This document shows, piece by piece, positions 1-7,449 of a DNA stretch of 21,559 bases. Below the pieces are notes generated by a model. It was not told the origin of the DNA and ran no database searches. It saw nothing but the letters and a program-made list of their open reading frames with translations. Source of the stretch: CAZBUB01 sp046546355 (GTDB taxonomy: Bacteria; Desulfobacterota; Desulfovibrionia; Desulfovibrionales; Desulfothermaceae); assembly GCA_046546355.1 (NCBI GenBank), contig JBKGXZ010000023.1, positions 1 through 21,559 on the forward strand, read 5' to 3'. The translations under genes and the position numbers were made by a program. Each line of letters begins with the position of its first letter. Position 1 is the first letter of the stretch.

Positions 1-41
1 TGCTCAAGCATAAGCAGGACACAAACTCCTCAGATCAGGAA

Positions 42-126
42 CAGGGCTAGTGCCGCGTGATGTGTGCATTGTCCTGTTATCGGCACGAAACCTTTCTCCT
101 CTGATACACTTCCGCGGCACGCCCTG
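42..126. other. Strong dyad, possible structured RNA
   Basis: Bases 42-47 (CAGGGC) and 50-57 (GTGCCGCG) are perfectly complementary to 121-126 (GCCCTG) and 113-120 (CGCGGCAC). Together they give a 14-bp stem with a 2-nt bulge around a 55-nt interior. Bases 50-55 can alternatively pair with CGGCAC at 81-86. GTGCCG at 168-173 can pair with CGGCAC at either 81-86 or 115-120, so mutually exclusive folds are possible. No open reading frame is supported here. It matches no riboswitch, tmRNA, RNase P or SRP signature that I recognise. It could be a non-coding RNA, a leader of an upstream unit, or a DNA-level repeat. Confidence 0.4.
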
Positions 127-177
127 GCTTGGTCTCCTAGAGCGAGAACTATAGTTTTGTTAAGTGAGTGCCGGTGA

Positions 178-193
178 GGGGGGTAGGGGAGGG
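178..193 (+). other. G-run cluster
   Basis: Runs of six, four and three G residues occur within 16 bases (178-183, 186-189, 191-193). A G-quadruplex is conceivable if the six-G run is split, but there are only three separate runs, so this is a weak candidate. It lies in the non-coding stretch 1-613, between two dyads. Confidence 0.25.
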
Positions 194-220
194 TTCATAA
201 ACGCCAAGGCCGAGCGCTGC

Positions 221-292
221 TCGCCCCTGCTTATCGCAGCTGTACGCTACTTCCATGCAGGCCTATATAAAACAGCAGGCTGACAGGGGCGA
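221..292. other. Inverted repeat in non-coding leader region
   Basis: TCGCCCCTG at 221-229 is the exact reverse complement of CAGGGGCGA at 284-292, giving a 9-bp GC-rich stem with a 54-nt interior. The interior contains a small CTGC/GCAG hairpin. No T tract follows, so this is not a terminator. With the dyad at 42-126 and the terminator at 432-455, it suggests that 1-455 may be a transcribed but untranslated region. That is inference only. Confidence 0.35.
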
Positions 293-431
293 CTGGCAGT
301 GATCCTGTTGGAGAAGTTTGGGCCTGAAGTTGCAGCATCGTATACAATCAGCTGCATATTGTTGCCATTATTGTGGTTTGATGCAGAGTTATTCCAGCGG
401 AGAAGCAAGTCCTGCTAGCCATATCTGCCGG

Positions 432-455
432 CCTTTGCTCAGCAAAGGTGTTTTT
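432..455 (+). terminator. Intrinsic terminator upstream of the osmoprotectant operon
   Basis: A perfect 7-bp stem (CCTTTGC, loop TCA, GCAAAGG; 432-448) is followed by TG and five T residues (451-455). This is the layout of a Rho-independent terminator on the + strand. No coding gene precedes it inside the window. It therefore ends either a transcript from before base 1 or a non-coding RNA within 1-431. It also insulates the proV promoter just downstream. Confidence 0.6.
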
Positions 456-469
456 CATTGCTTAATAGC

Positions 470-491
470 AAGGCCAGGGAAATTTGGCCTT
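470..491. promoter_or_regulatory. Candidate operator dyad over the -35 box
   Basis: AAGGCCA at 470-476 and TGGCCTT at 485-491 form a perfect 7-bp inverted repeat with an 8-bp spacer. The right arm runs into the -35 hexamer TTGACA (490-495), so a protein bound here would compete with RNA polymerase. AGGCCA/TGGCCT is common in this GC-rich sequence, so chance is possible. No regulator is known from the window. Confidence 0.35.
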
Positions 492-519
492 GACAAAGAA
501 ACCAATATTTCTTTATATC
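490..519 (+). promoter_or_regulatory. Sigma70-like promoter of the osmoprotectant operon
   Basis: The -35 hexamer TTGACA (490-495) matches the consensus exactly. TATATC (514-519), 18 nt downstream, matches four of six positions of a -10 box. The surroundings are AT-rich, unlike the rest of the window. Transcription would start near 526, leaving a leader of about 90 nt before proV. That leader has only a weak Shine-Dalgarno sequence (AGG about 9 nt before the ATG). Confidence 0.6.
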
Positions 520-613
520 TATATTTGAAATTCACAGTCTGCCCCCATATACCCCCAGTCCAGGAAAAACCGACTTTACTCCGGAATTAACCTCAAAAAT
601 TAGGTCGCAAGCT

Positions 614-1819
614 ATGTCTGAGAATCACGAGAAACTTATAGTTAAGGATTTGTACAAGATCTTCGGCGCAAATCCCCAACGGGCCTATCCTCTTATTGAA
701 CAGGGCAAGAGCAAGGATGAGGTATTTGACGAGACAGGACTAACTATTGGAGTCCAAAACGCAAATTTTAGCGTCTATCAGGGTGAGATCTTTGTGGTCA
801 TGGGGCTTTCCGGCTCAGGCAAATCCACGCTGGTACGTATGCTGAATAGGCTTATTGAGCCTACTTCCGGGCAGGTCTATATTGACGAAAGGGACGTGGC
901 ATCGCTTAGCAAAGAGGAGTTGATCAAGCTCAGAAGGCGAGATATGAGCATGGTCTTCCAGTCCTTTGCCCTTTTGCCCCATCTCACTGTTCTGCAGAAC
1001 GCGAGCTTCGGTCTGGAAGTGGCAGGCTACCCTGAGCAGGAGCAAAGGAACAGGGGCCTGGAGGCCTTGGAAATGGTGGGCCTGAAATCCAATGCCAACA
1101 GCTACCCCAGCGAGCTGTCCGGGGGCATGCAGCAAAGGGTGGGCCTGGCTAGGGGCTTGGCAGTGGATCCTTCTATTATGCTTATGGATGAGGCCTTCTC
1201 CGCCTTAGATCCCCTGATCCGCACCGAGATGCAGGATGAGCTGCTCAAGATCCAGTCCGATTCCCAGCGCACAGTGGTCTTTATTTCCCACGATTTGGAC
1301 GAGGCCATGCGTATCGGGGACAGGATCGCCATGATGGAGGGCGGCCGCATAGTCCAGGTAGGCAGTCCGGAGGAGATCCTGAAGTACCCTGCAGATGAAT
1401 ACGTACAGGCCTTCTTCAGGGGCGTGGATCCTACCCATGTGCTGAGCGCCGTGGATATTGTCCGGGATAATCAAGTGACCATAATCCAGCGCAAAGGAGG
1501 GGCTGGCCTGCGGGCAGCCCTGGAGAGGCTCATGGATCAGGACCGACCTTACGGATATGTCCTGGATCAGCAGCACAAGCTTCTGGGTGTGGTCTCCGTA
1601 GATTCCCTGCGCCAGGCGATTGACTCCGGCAACGGCCAGGACCTGCAAAGCGCCTTCGTGGATGATTTGCGCTTTGTAAACACCCAGACCCCCCTGCAGG
1701 ATGTCCTGCCCGCGATCACAGAGACTGACTATCCAGTGCCAGTGGTGGACGACAAGCACATCTATCAGGGTGCGATCTCCAAGAACCGCTTTTTGAGAAC
1801 CCTTAAAAGGGAAGGTTAG
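614..1819 (+). CDS. proV: Glycine betaine/proline ABC transporter, ATP-binding subunit with CBS domains
   Basis: This cytoplasmic ATPase powers uptake of a quaternary-amine osmoprotectant, probably glycine betaine. At 401 residues it has the usual ProV/OpuAA length. Visible motifs are Walker A GLSGSGKST (64-72), Q-loop Gln116, the signature LSGGMQQR (168-175), Walker B IMLMDE (188-193) and the H-loop His226. The region from about 270 to the end fits the paired CBS module that in this family senses ionic strength. The N-terminal extension before Walker A is also typical of ProV. It is the first gene of a three-gene operon; the permease starts 3 nt after its stop. The ATG at 614 has a poor ribosome-binding site, but the N-terminus (KLIVKDLYKIFG) fits the family. 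The family call is very safe; the exact substrate is inferred. Confidence 0.95.
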   Translation: MSENHEKLIVKDLYKIFGANPQRAYPLIEQGKSKDEVFDETGLTIGVQNANFSVYQGEIFVVMGLSGSGKSTLVRMLNRLIEPTSGQVYIDERDVASLSKEELIKLRRRDMSMVFQSFALLPHLTVLQNASFGLEVAGYPEQEQRNRGLEALEMVGLKSNANSYPSELSGGMQQRVGLARGLAVDPSIMLMDEAFSALDPLIRTEMQDELLKIQSDSQRTVVFISHDLDEAMRIGDRIAMMEGGRIVQVGSPEEILKYPADEYVQAFFRGVDPTHVLSAVDIVRDNQVTIIQRKGGAGLRAALERLMDQDRPYGYVLDQQHKLLGVVSVDSLRQAIDSGNGQDLQSAFVDDLRFVNTQTPLQDVLPAITETDYPVPVVDDKHIYQGAISKNRFLRTLKREG

Positions 1820-1822
1820 CTT

Positions 1823-2695
1823 ATGTTTGATGTTCCTATAGGAGAATGGATAGAGTCCCTGGTAGAAAATTTTCTGTTGCGCTATTTTACTGAGATATTC
1901 GACTTTATCTCTTATGTAGTGGGCGCGGTAACCTCTGCATTTGAGGGTGCTCTCCAAGCCATACCACCCGGATTGTTTATAGCCATAGTGGCGGTTCTGG
2001 CCTTCTGGCGGCTGACCTGGAGGTACACTTTGGTCTTCCTGATCGCCCTGCTCCTGATTCTGGGTATGGGCATGTGGCCGGCTACTGTCTCTACCTTGTC
2101 CCTGGTAATCACGGCTACTGTGATCAGCCTGATATTTGCCATACCCTTGGGTATCTGGATGTCCAAGAGTGATAGGGTGGAGGGGATTGTTCGGCCTATC
2201 CTGGATTTTATGCAGACCATGCCTCCTTTTGTGTACCTGATCCCAGCAGCCATGTTCTTCGGTCTGGGCAAGGTGCCCGGGGCAGTAGCCACTATAACCT
2301 TTTGTACCCCTCCAGCGGTGCGCCTGACCAATCTGGGCATCAGGCAGGTTCCCAAGGAGCTCAAGGAAGCAGCCTTGGCCTTTGGCTGCACCCCGATGCA
2401 GCTGTTGCGCAAGGTGGAGATCCCTATTGCCATGCCCTCCATCATGGCTGGTGTGAACCAGAATATCATGATGGCCCTGTCCATGGTGGTTATAGCCTCC
2501 ATGATCGGCGCAGGCGGATTGGGCAACGTGGTCTTGAGCGGCATTCAGCGCATGAATATCGGCCTGGGCTTCGAGGGAGGACTGGGAGTGGTCATCCTGG
2601 CCATTATCCTGGATCGCATAACCCAGTCCTTCAGCCAGCGCCAGATGGGATTCCTGGAGCGTTTCAGGAGATTGTTCAAGGGTGAGTTGGCTTAA
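1823..2695 (+). CDS. proW: Glycine betaine/proline ABC transporter, permease subunit
   Basis: An inner-membrane permease of 290 residues with at least six hydrophobic segments. These include stretches near 50-85, 90-112 and 130-155, and the last ones near 215-270. The EAA loop that docks the ATPase is clear at about residues 185-210: EAALAFGCTP followed by EIPIAMPSIMAG. The N-terminal amphipathic part (IGEWIESLVENF) is typical of ProW. The start lies 3 nt after the ATPase stop, with AAGG about 7 nt upstream, so the two are probably translated together. The protein would form the transmembrane pore of a 2:2 complex with ProV, fed by the periplasmic protein encoded next. No missing or unusual key motif was seen. 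Confidence 0.95.
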   Translation: MFDVPIGEWIESLVENFLLRYFTEIFDFISYVVGAVTSAFEGALQAIPPGLFIAIVAVLAFWRLTWRYTLVFLIALLLILGMGMWPATVSTLSLVITATVISLIFAIPLGIWMSKSDRVEGIVRPILDFMQTMPPFVYLIPAAMFFGLGKVPGAVATITFCTPPAVRLTNLGIRQVPKELKEAALAFGCTPMQLLRKVEIPIAMPSIMAGVNQNIMMALSMVVIASMIGAGGLGNVVLSGIQRMNIGLGFEGGLGVVILAIILDRITQSFSQRQMGFLERFRRLFKGELA

Positions 2696-2752
2696 ATGTA
2701 TGGGGCTAGTCATCCTTGTTTCTTTAACTCCATAAACAAATAAGGAGGAGTT

Positions 2753-3649
2753 ATGTTTCGGAAAATGGGTAAGCTAAGTCTAACATTGGGTGCTTTGGTG
2801 CTACTGGGCTTGTTCTTTGCTCCCCTGGCCCAGGCAGAAGAGGATTACGACGAAACTATTAAGATCGGTTGGACAGCCTGGTCTGACGCGGAAGCAGTGA
2901 CCAAGATGGCCCAGGAGATCCTGGAGGAGGAGATGGGCTACGACGTGGAGCTGGTCATGGCTGACATTGGTGTGCAGTATGAGGGCCTGGAAGGCGGGGA
3001 CATAGACATCATGCTCATGTCCTGGCTGCCTGTGACCCACAAGGACTACTGGGACAAATATGCGGAAAAACTGGACAATCTGGGTCCCTTATATACCCGG
3101 GCCAGACTGGGCTGGGTGGTGCCTGATTATGTGCCAGAGGACGAGCTGTCTTCCATTGAGGATCTGAAAGACCCTGAAGTGGCCAAGAAGGTGGGCAATG
3201 AGATTACCGGCATTGATCCTGGTGCAGGCCTGATGCAGGCCTCCGAGGACGCTCTGGAAGAATACGATCTGGATGATTATGAGCTGATTTCCTCTAGTGG
3301 ATCAGGCATGACCTCAGCCATCTCCAGGGCAGAGCGCCGGGACGAATGGATTGTGGCCACCGGCTGGAGTCCGCACTGGAAGTTCGCAGCCTGGGATCTG
3401 CGCTACTTGGAAGATCCCGAGGGCGTGCTGGGCGGCAAGGAAAAGATCCATGCCATGGCCAGGGAAGACTTCTACCAGGACGTGCCCTATGAGGTATATG
3501 AGTTCTTTACCAGGTTCTACATCCCCTTGGATGAACTGCAGGAGATGATGTACGAGGCCAGGGAATCCTCCTATGAGGAAGCTATTAATGAGTATATGGA
3601 TAACAATGAGGCCCGGGTGAATTACTGGATAACTGGTGAGCTAGACTAG
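2753..3649 (+). CDS. proX: Periplasmic glycine betaine-binding protein (OpuAC/ProX type)
   Basis: This is the substrate-binding protein of the transporter. It is 298 residues long, with a Sec signal peptide (Lys-rich start, hydrophobic core, LAQA, predicted cleavage after Ala28). There is no lipobox Cys, so it should be soluble in the periplasm. The mature part opens with the family pattern IGWTAWSDAEA (Trp40, Trp43). It also carries WLPVTHKDYW and the Trp-rich WSPHWKF segment, residues of the kind that form the aromatic cage for trimethylammonium ligands. The mature protein is strikingly acidic, with many Asp and Glu, as in periplasmic proteins of salt-adapted bacteria. A strong Shine-Dalgarno sequence (AAGGAGG) precedes the ATG, and a terminator follows about 50 nt after the stop. 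The call is firm; betaine, proline betaine or choline cannot be told apart here. Confidence 0.93.
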   Translation: MFRKMGKLSLTLGALVLLGLFFAPLAQAEEDYDETIKIGWTAWSDAEAVTKMAQEILEEEMGYDVELVMADIGVQYEGLEGGDIDIMLMSWLPVTHKDYWDKYAEKLDNLGPLYTRARLGWVVPDYVPEDELSSIEDLKDPEVAKKVGNEITGIDPGAGLMQASEDALEEYDLDDYELISSSGSGMTSAISRAERRDEWIVATGWSPHWKFAAWDLRYLEDPEGVLGGKEKIHAMAREDFYQDVPYEVYEFFTRFYIPLDELQEMMYEARESSYEEAINEYMDNNEARVNYWITGELD

Positions 3650-3698
3650 ATTCCTGCAACAAGAGCCAGAAAGGCAGGCTGTTAAGGCCTGCTAAGCT

Positions 3699-3735
3699 CA
3701 AGAGCCCGGCCACTCAGGCCGGGCTCTTGTGTTTG
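3699..3735 (+). terminator. Terminator of the osmoprotectant operon
   Basis: A 13-bp perfect stem pairs 3699-3711 with 3717-3729 around a 5-nt loop (ACTCA). Its core is AGAGCCCGGC/GCCGGGCTCT. A T/G-rich stretch follows, but the T tract is poor. It sits 49 nt after the binding-protein stop and before the next gene, so it most likely ends the proVWX transcript. Confidence 0.75.
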
Positions 3736-3812
3736 TGGTCTGGAAGCTGTATGCATAAAAGTGACCAGGAACCAAAAACCTTTCAGCAAAGCTCAACTGC
3801 TGAATTTTGGGC

Positions 3813-5873
3813 ATGAGAATAAGAAAGCGCCTTTCCCTGCTCTTTATATGTGGAGCCCTGTTGCCCCTGCTGGTGCTCAGCCTGCTGCATTATGCCTCAA
3901 TGCAGGGCATGGGGACCGAGCTGGCCCAATCCACCCAGGAAATTCTGACCGCTAGGGAACAGGAGTTCCTGCAAAAAACCGTCAAGGATTATACCAGAGT
4001 CCTGGACATCAAGAAGCAGGCTCTGCAGACAGCCTTGAGATTGCAGGCCAAGGAGGTGGAGAGGCTCCTGGCCAGGGATCTGGCAGCCAGGCATCTATCC
4101 GGCCAGGACCTTGACTCTGCCCTTTCCATGCAGCAAGGCTCCGGGCAGGATAGCAAGCAGTGGCCTATGGCTGCTCTGGCAGAGCTGCAGGAAAGCTACT
4201 GGTTTATCCAGCAATGTCATCCCGAGCTTATTTCCAGGCAGAGTACTGCTTTGCAAAATGGCCTGCAGGTCTGGTCGACTGATCCAGGGAGCTCGGCAGA
4301 GGACTCCAGCATTCAAGAGCAGAACTGGTACCAGCGGGCCAGGCAGGAGGGTGGGCTGATCTGGGAGGTGGTGCAGGAGCCGGGCCAGGACAGTTTTGTC
4401 CAGGTGGCTGCGGTTCCCGTCTTCTGGCCGGATGGGAGCTTCGCCGGAGTGACGGCTTTGCATGTTCGTCTGGAGAACATTTTCAAGACCTGGCAGCCTC
4501 CCAGATTCTGGGAGGAACAAGCCCAGGCAGCACTGGTCTTCTGGGATCAGGAGGAGGCAGGACAAGAAGGCAGCTTGCGTATAATGGCCTACGAGAGCTT
4601 TCAGAGGCACAGCAGTATGGTCCGGGGGCTGGAAGCGGAAAGGGTCAGATATCTGGATCTGGAGCAAAAGGAGGTCCTGGAGCCTCTGCTGCAGGAACTG
4701 GCCCGGGGATATTCCGGGGTGAGCAGACTACGCATGCCAGAGCAGGAGATGCTTTTCGCCTACGGGAGTCACGAACCAGGGGAACCCTTCCCTCTGCTCA
4801 TGCTGCCTAAGGAGAGGCTGTTTGCCCAGGCCCTCTTGGTTCAGGATCAGGTTGCGCAGAAGACTCGCAAGTGGCTCAAGCTGACCATAGGCTCTTTGCT
4901 TGGGGCCTTGATCCTTTCCACTTTGCTGGCTTTGTTTAGCGCCAGGACCGTCATAAGGCCGGTGATGAAGCTGGCCAGGACTGCTGATGCCCTGGCCAGG
5001 GGAGATTTCAGCTCCAGGGTCAGCATCTCTTCAGGGGATGAGTTGCAGGAGCTGGGCAAGACATTCAACGACATGAGCTTTCGACTGCAGGAGAATGAGA
5101 GGATGCGCCACGCCCTGGCGGTAGCCAGGGAGACGCAGCAGTATCTTCTGCCTAAGCAGGCCCCTGAGGTCAAGGGCTACGATATCTCCGGCAGGAGCGT
5201 ATATTCTGACGAGACAGGAGGGGATTACTACGATTTTATTGAGCTGGAAGATGCAGGCCAGCAGAAGCTGGGCATAGCAGTGGGCGATGTCAGCGGACAC
5301 GGCCTGGGCGTGGCCCTGCTCATGGCCTCTGCCAGAGGAGTGATCCGCTCTCATGCAGCCAGGTTCAACTCTGACCTGGGTAATCTGTTCGAAATGCTGA
5401 ACAGGCACTTGTTGAGGGATACCGGAGACGGAAGATTTTTGACCCTTTTCTACGGCTTGCTGGATGCAGGGAAAAACAGCCTGATCTGGAGCTCAGCTGG
5501 GCATGAGCCAGGGCTCTGGCTGCAACGGGAAAAGGGCAGGATAGTGGAGCTGCCCAGCACTGGCATGCCCCTGGGCATATCCAGCCAGGCCAGGCATGAG
5601 CAGGCCGGGCCCATCCAGTTGCAGGAAGGGGATATTGTCCTCCTGGGCACGGATGGTATTCGAGAGACCAGGAACCAGAACCGGGAGATGTTCGGCATGG
5701 AGCGCGTGGAAAACATCCTGCGTAGCCAGGCCCACAAGAGCACCAGGGAGATCCTGAGCAGTATAGTTCAGAGTCTGGAAGAGTTCCGAGGCCAGACCAG
5801 CCAAGAGGATGATGTGACCCTGGTAGCTATTAAGCTTCAGCCCCAAGGAGAGCAGCATGAGCTGGATGGATGA
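3813..5873 (+). CDS. Membrane sensor serine phosphatase (HAMP plus SpoIIE/PP2C domain)
   Basis: This is a 686-residue RsbU-like signalling phosphatase. A transmembrane segment near residues 8-26 is followed by a large extracytoplasmic region (about 30-350), which resembles a Cache-type ligand sensor. A second transmembrane segment (353-375), a HAMP linker (376-430) and a C-terminal PP2C domain (about 445-680) complete it. The phosphatase metal-site motifs are intact: GGDYYDF (469-475), GDVSGHG (491-497), SAGHEP, GTDGI (612-616) and EDDVTLV (665-671). It should dephosphorylate a Ser/Thr on a cytoplasmic partner, classically an anti-sigma-factor antagonist, in response to a periplasmic signal. 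No anti-sigma factor or antagonist is encoded nearby. The ATG at 3813 is chosen over TTG at 3807; neither has a good ribosome-binding site. It lies just downstream of the osmoprotectant operon but is separated from it by a terminator. Confidence 0.9.
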   Translation: MRIRKRLSLLFICGALLPLLVLSLLHYASMQGMGTELAQSTQEILTAREQEFLQKTVKDYTRVLDIKKQALQTALRLQAKEVERLLARDLAARHLSGQDLDSALSMQQGSGQDSKQWPMAALAELQESYWFIQQCHPELISRQSTALQNGLQVWSTDPGSSAEDSSIQEQNWYQRARQEGGLIWEVVQEPGQDSFVQVAAVPVFWPDGSFAGVTALHVRLENIFKTWQPPRFWEEQAQAALVFWDQEEAGQEGSLRIMAYESFQRHSSMVRGLEAERVRYLDLEQKEVLEPLLQELARGYSGVSRLRMPEQEMLFAYGSHEPGEPFPLLMLPKERLFAQALLVQDQVAQKTRKWLKLTIGSLLGALILSTLLALFSARTVIRPVMKLARTADALARGDFSSRVSISSGDELQELGKTFNDMSFRLQENERMRHALAVARETQQYLLPKQAPEVKGYDISGRSVYSDETGGDYYDFIELEDAGQQKLGIAVGDVSGHGLGVALLMASARGVIRSHAARFNSDLGNLFEMLNRHLLRDTGDGRFLTLFYGLLDAGKNSLIWSSAGHEPGLWLQREKGRIVELPSTGMPLGISSQARHEQAGPIQLQEGDIVLLGTDGIRETRNQNREMFGMERVENILRSQAHKSTREILSSIVQSLEEFRGQTSQEDDVTLVAIKLQPQGEQHELDG

Positions 5874-6042
5874 AGAACTGATCAAGCCTGAGGAAAACTT
5901 GTTTGTGATTTGCTATTCCCCCGAGAGGCAGGGTCTGTTCAAGGCCTATTGGTCAGGATCAGGATGGTTTGACACCCATGATCAAAAGGTACGGGTGCTG
6001 CGCTGGAAAGAGCGGGAGAGCCCAGAAGAGGGGATTGAATAG
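5857..6042 (+). CDS. Small hypothetical protein, 61 residues
   Basis: I do not recognise this protein with certainty. It starts at an ATG inside the end of the phosphatase gene (17-nt overlap, different frame). A good Shine-Dalgarno sequence (CAAGGAG, 5844-5850) lies six bases upstream, which is the main evidence that it is real. It has no membrane segment or signal peptide. It is rich in aromatic residues and acidic at both ends. The central pattern, hydrophobic strand (LFVICYS), turn, AYWSGSGWFD, then VRVLRWKE, loosely recalls short DUF551-type proteins with a Trp-rich beta structure; this resemblance is tentative. Its position suggests translational coupling with the phosphatase and perhaps a functional link. 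Confidence 0.6.
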   Translation: MSWMDEELIKPEENLFVICYSPERQGLFKAYWSGSGWFDTHDQKVRVLRWKERESPEEGIE

Positions 6043-6190
6043 TTGGGCCTGGTTTCGGTAACAAAAATTATCCCAGGCCAGGTATCCCTCAGGCCCGAGG
6101 TCTTTATAGGCCTATCTCCAGCAGACACCGGACTGGAAACCATGTTCAGATCCGTAGTCAGTTCCCGGTCCCTGGTCTTTACTCTGTGCT

Positions 6191-6221
6191 GCCTGGTTGC
6201 TGCTAGCAGCTGGCTTTTGTT
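6191..6221 (+). terminator. Weak terminator-like hairpin
   Basis: The 12-base palindrome GCTGCTAGCAGC (6199-6210) is flanked by GCC/GGC and followed by TTTTGTTTG. It could terminate transcription from the phosphatase and small-protein genes before they meet the converging alr gene. The stem is short and interrupted, so this is only a candidate. Nothing else convincing was seen in 6043-6299. Confidence 0.3.
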
Positions 6222-6299
6222 TGCTGCGATCCTTCCTGCAGCTCCTGGACCTTCTGGGGTCAGGGTTAGGGCTGTTCAACACGCATACAGCCTGGTGCT

Positions 6300-7445
6300 T
6301 TAGATGTAAATTCTGGGCACCCTGGGGCCCAGGCGGGAGACTATCTCGTAATTGATGCTGCAGCTGAGGCGGCCCAGCTCTTCTGCCCGGATAGCCTGGC
6401 CTTTTTGCTGGCCCAGGATGAGGACCTCATCCCCTGCCTCTACGCCTGGAATACGGCTTACATCCAGCATGGTCAGATCCATGCAGACTCGGCCTGCGAC
6501 TTTGGCCCTCTGGCCCTTGACAAGCATCTGGCCCTGGTTGGAGAGGATCCTGGGATAGCCGTCAGCATAGCCTATGGGCACAGTGGCTATGCGGGCTCTC
6601 TCCCGGGCCACAAAGGTGGATCCATAGCTTACAGTCTCTCCGGGCTGGAGCTCTCGGACTTGAATGATTCTGGCCTTGAGGTGCATGGCTGGGCACAGCT
6701 TAAGGCTGGCCAAGTTTAGCTCCGGGTAGAGGCCATAGAGGATAAGTCCGGGGCGGACCAGGTTCAGATGGGATTGGCGCAGGTTGAGAACGCCTGCGCT
6801 GTTGGCGGCATGGCAAATTCCTGGCTGCAGACCCAGCTGGCGCATTTTTCTGAGCACCGCCTGCAGACAGGCCAGCTGGTTCTGGCTGTGGCTGGAATCA
6901 GGATTGTCCGCCTGGGCCAGGTGGGTGTACACACCTTGCACATCCAGTCCTGGCAGCTGATAGATTTCCTGGACTGCCTGAAGCAGCTCTGGCCTGAGCT
7001 CATGCCTGGATCCTGCAGCCTGGGCGGGCAGCCCTAACCTGCCCATGCCCGTGTCCAGCTTGAGATGGCACTTGAGCCTTTGCCTTTTGGCCTGGGCTGC
7101 CTGGGAAAGCTCCCTGGCCTGTTCCAGATCAAAGATGCTCTGGGTCAGGTTTTGCTCCAGCAGATGCCGGATATCCTGGGCACTGCTCCAGCCCAGAATC
7201 AAAATCCCGGCCTTTATCCCTGCCTGCCTGAGCTCCAGAGCCTCCTGCAGCCTGGCCACAGCCAGCTGATCAGCACCATTCTCCAGGGCGGTTCTGGCTA
7301 CCTCTGCCGCCCCATGGCCGTAGCCATTTGCCTTGACCACAGCCATGAATCCGGTACCTTCATGGATATGGCCAATTATTTGCCTGCAGTTGTGGGCTAT
7401 GGCCCCCAGGTCTATCTCTGCCCATAGGGGATGCTTTAAATGCAA
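6300..7445 (-). CDS. alr: Alanine racemase
   Basis: A PLP enzyme that interconverts L- and D-alanine in the cytoplasm and supplies D-Ala for peptidoglycan. Its 381 residues match the family length. The PLP lysine is Lys38 in AVVKANGYGHG. The second catalytic base is Tyr274 in VSYGSTF. Further family signatures are LDTGMGRLG, AANSAG, VRPGLILYG, PIGYADGYPR and VCMDLTMLDV. The N-terminal PLP barrel and the C-terminal beta domain are both complete. The start is TTG at 7445: no earlier in-frame start exists, the next Met is inside the conserved core, and CGGAG lies 9-10 nt upstream. The gene begins 4 nt after the stop of the ACT-domain gene, so the two almost certainly form one transcript. Confidence 0.95.
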   Translation of the reverse strand: MHLKHPLWAEIDLGAIAHNCRQIIGHIHEGTGFMAVVKANGYGHGAAEVARTALENGADQLAVARLQEALELRQAGIKAGILILGWSSAQDIRHLLEQNLTQSIFDLEQARELSQAAQAKRQRLKCHLKLDTGMGRLGLPAQAAGSRHELRPELLQAVQEIYQLPGLDVQGVYTHLAQADNPDSSHSQNQLACLQAVLRKMRQLGLQPGICHAANSAGVLNLRQSHLNLVRPGLILYGLYPELNLASLKLCPAMHLKARIIQVRELQPGETVSYGSTFVARERARIATVPIGYADGYPRILSNQGQMLVKGQRAKVAGRVCMDLTMLDVSRIPGVEAGDEVLILGQQKGQAIRAEELGRLSCSINYEIVSRLGPRVPRIYI

Positions 7446-7449
7446 AACT

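Noticed and set aside
1..300. tmRNA, RNase P, SRP or 6S RNA in the structured left end
   Set aside because: None of the conserved sequence signatures of these RNAs that I know could be found; the stems alone do not identify a family.
318..590. Open frame of 90 codons before proV
   Set aside because: It begins at a TTG without a ribosome-binding site, runs straight through the intrinsic terminator at 432-455 and the promoter at 490-519, and its protein is Cys/His-scattered with no family pattern.
1205..2713. 502-codon open frame antisense to proV/proW
   Set aside because: Shadow of the two real genes: its His/Gln-rich composition is what the opposite strand of these codons gives, and both sense genes have complete catalytic motifs.
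6043..6303. Open frame of 86 codons between the small protein gene and alr
   Set aside because: TTG start with no ribosome-binding site; the internal ATG at 6141 also lacks one. The one hydrophobic stretch overlaps a terminator-like palindrome, and no family is recognised.
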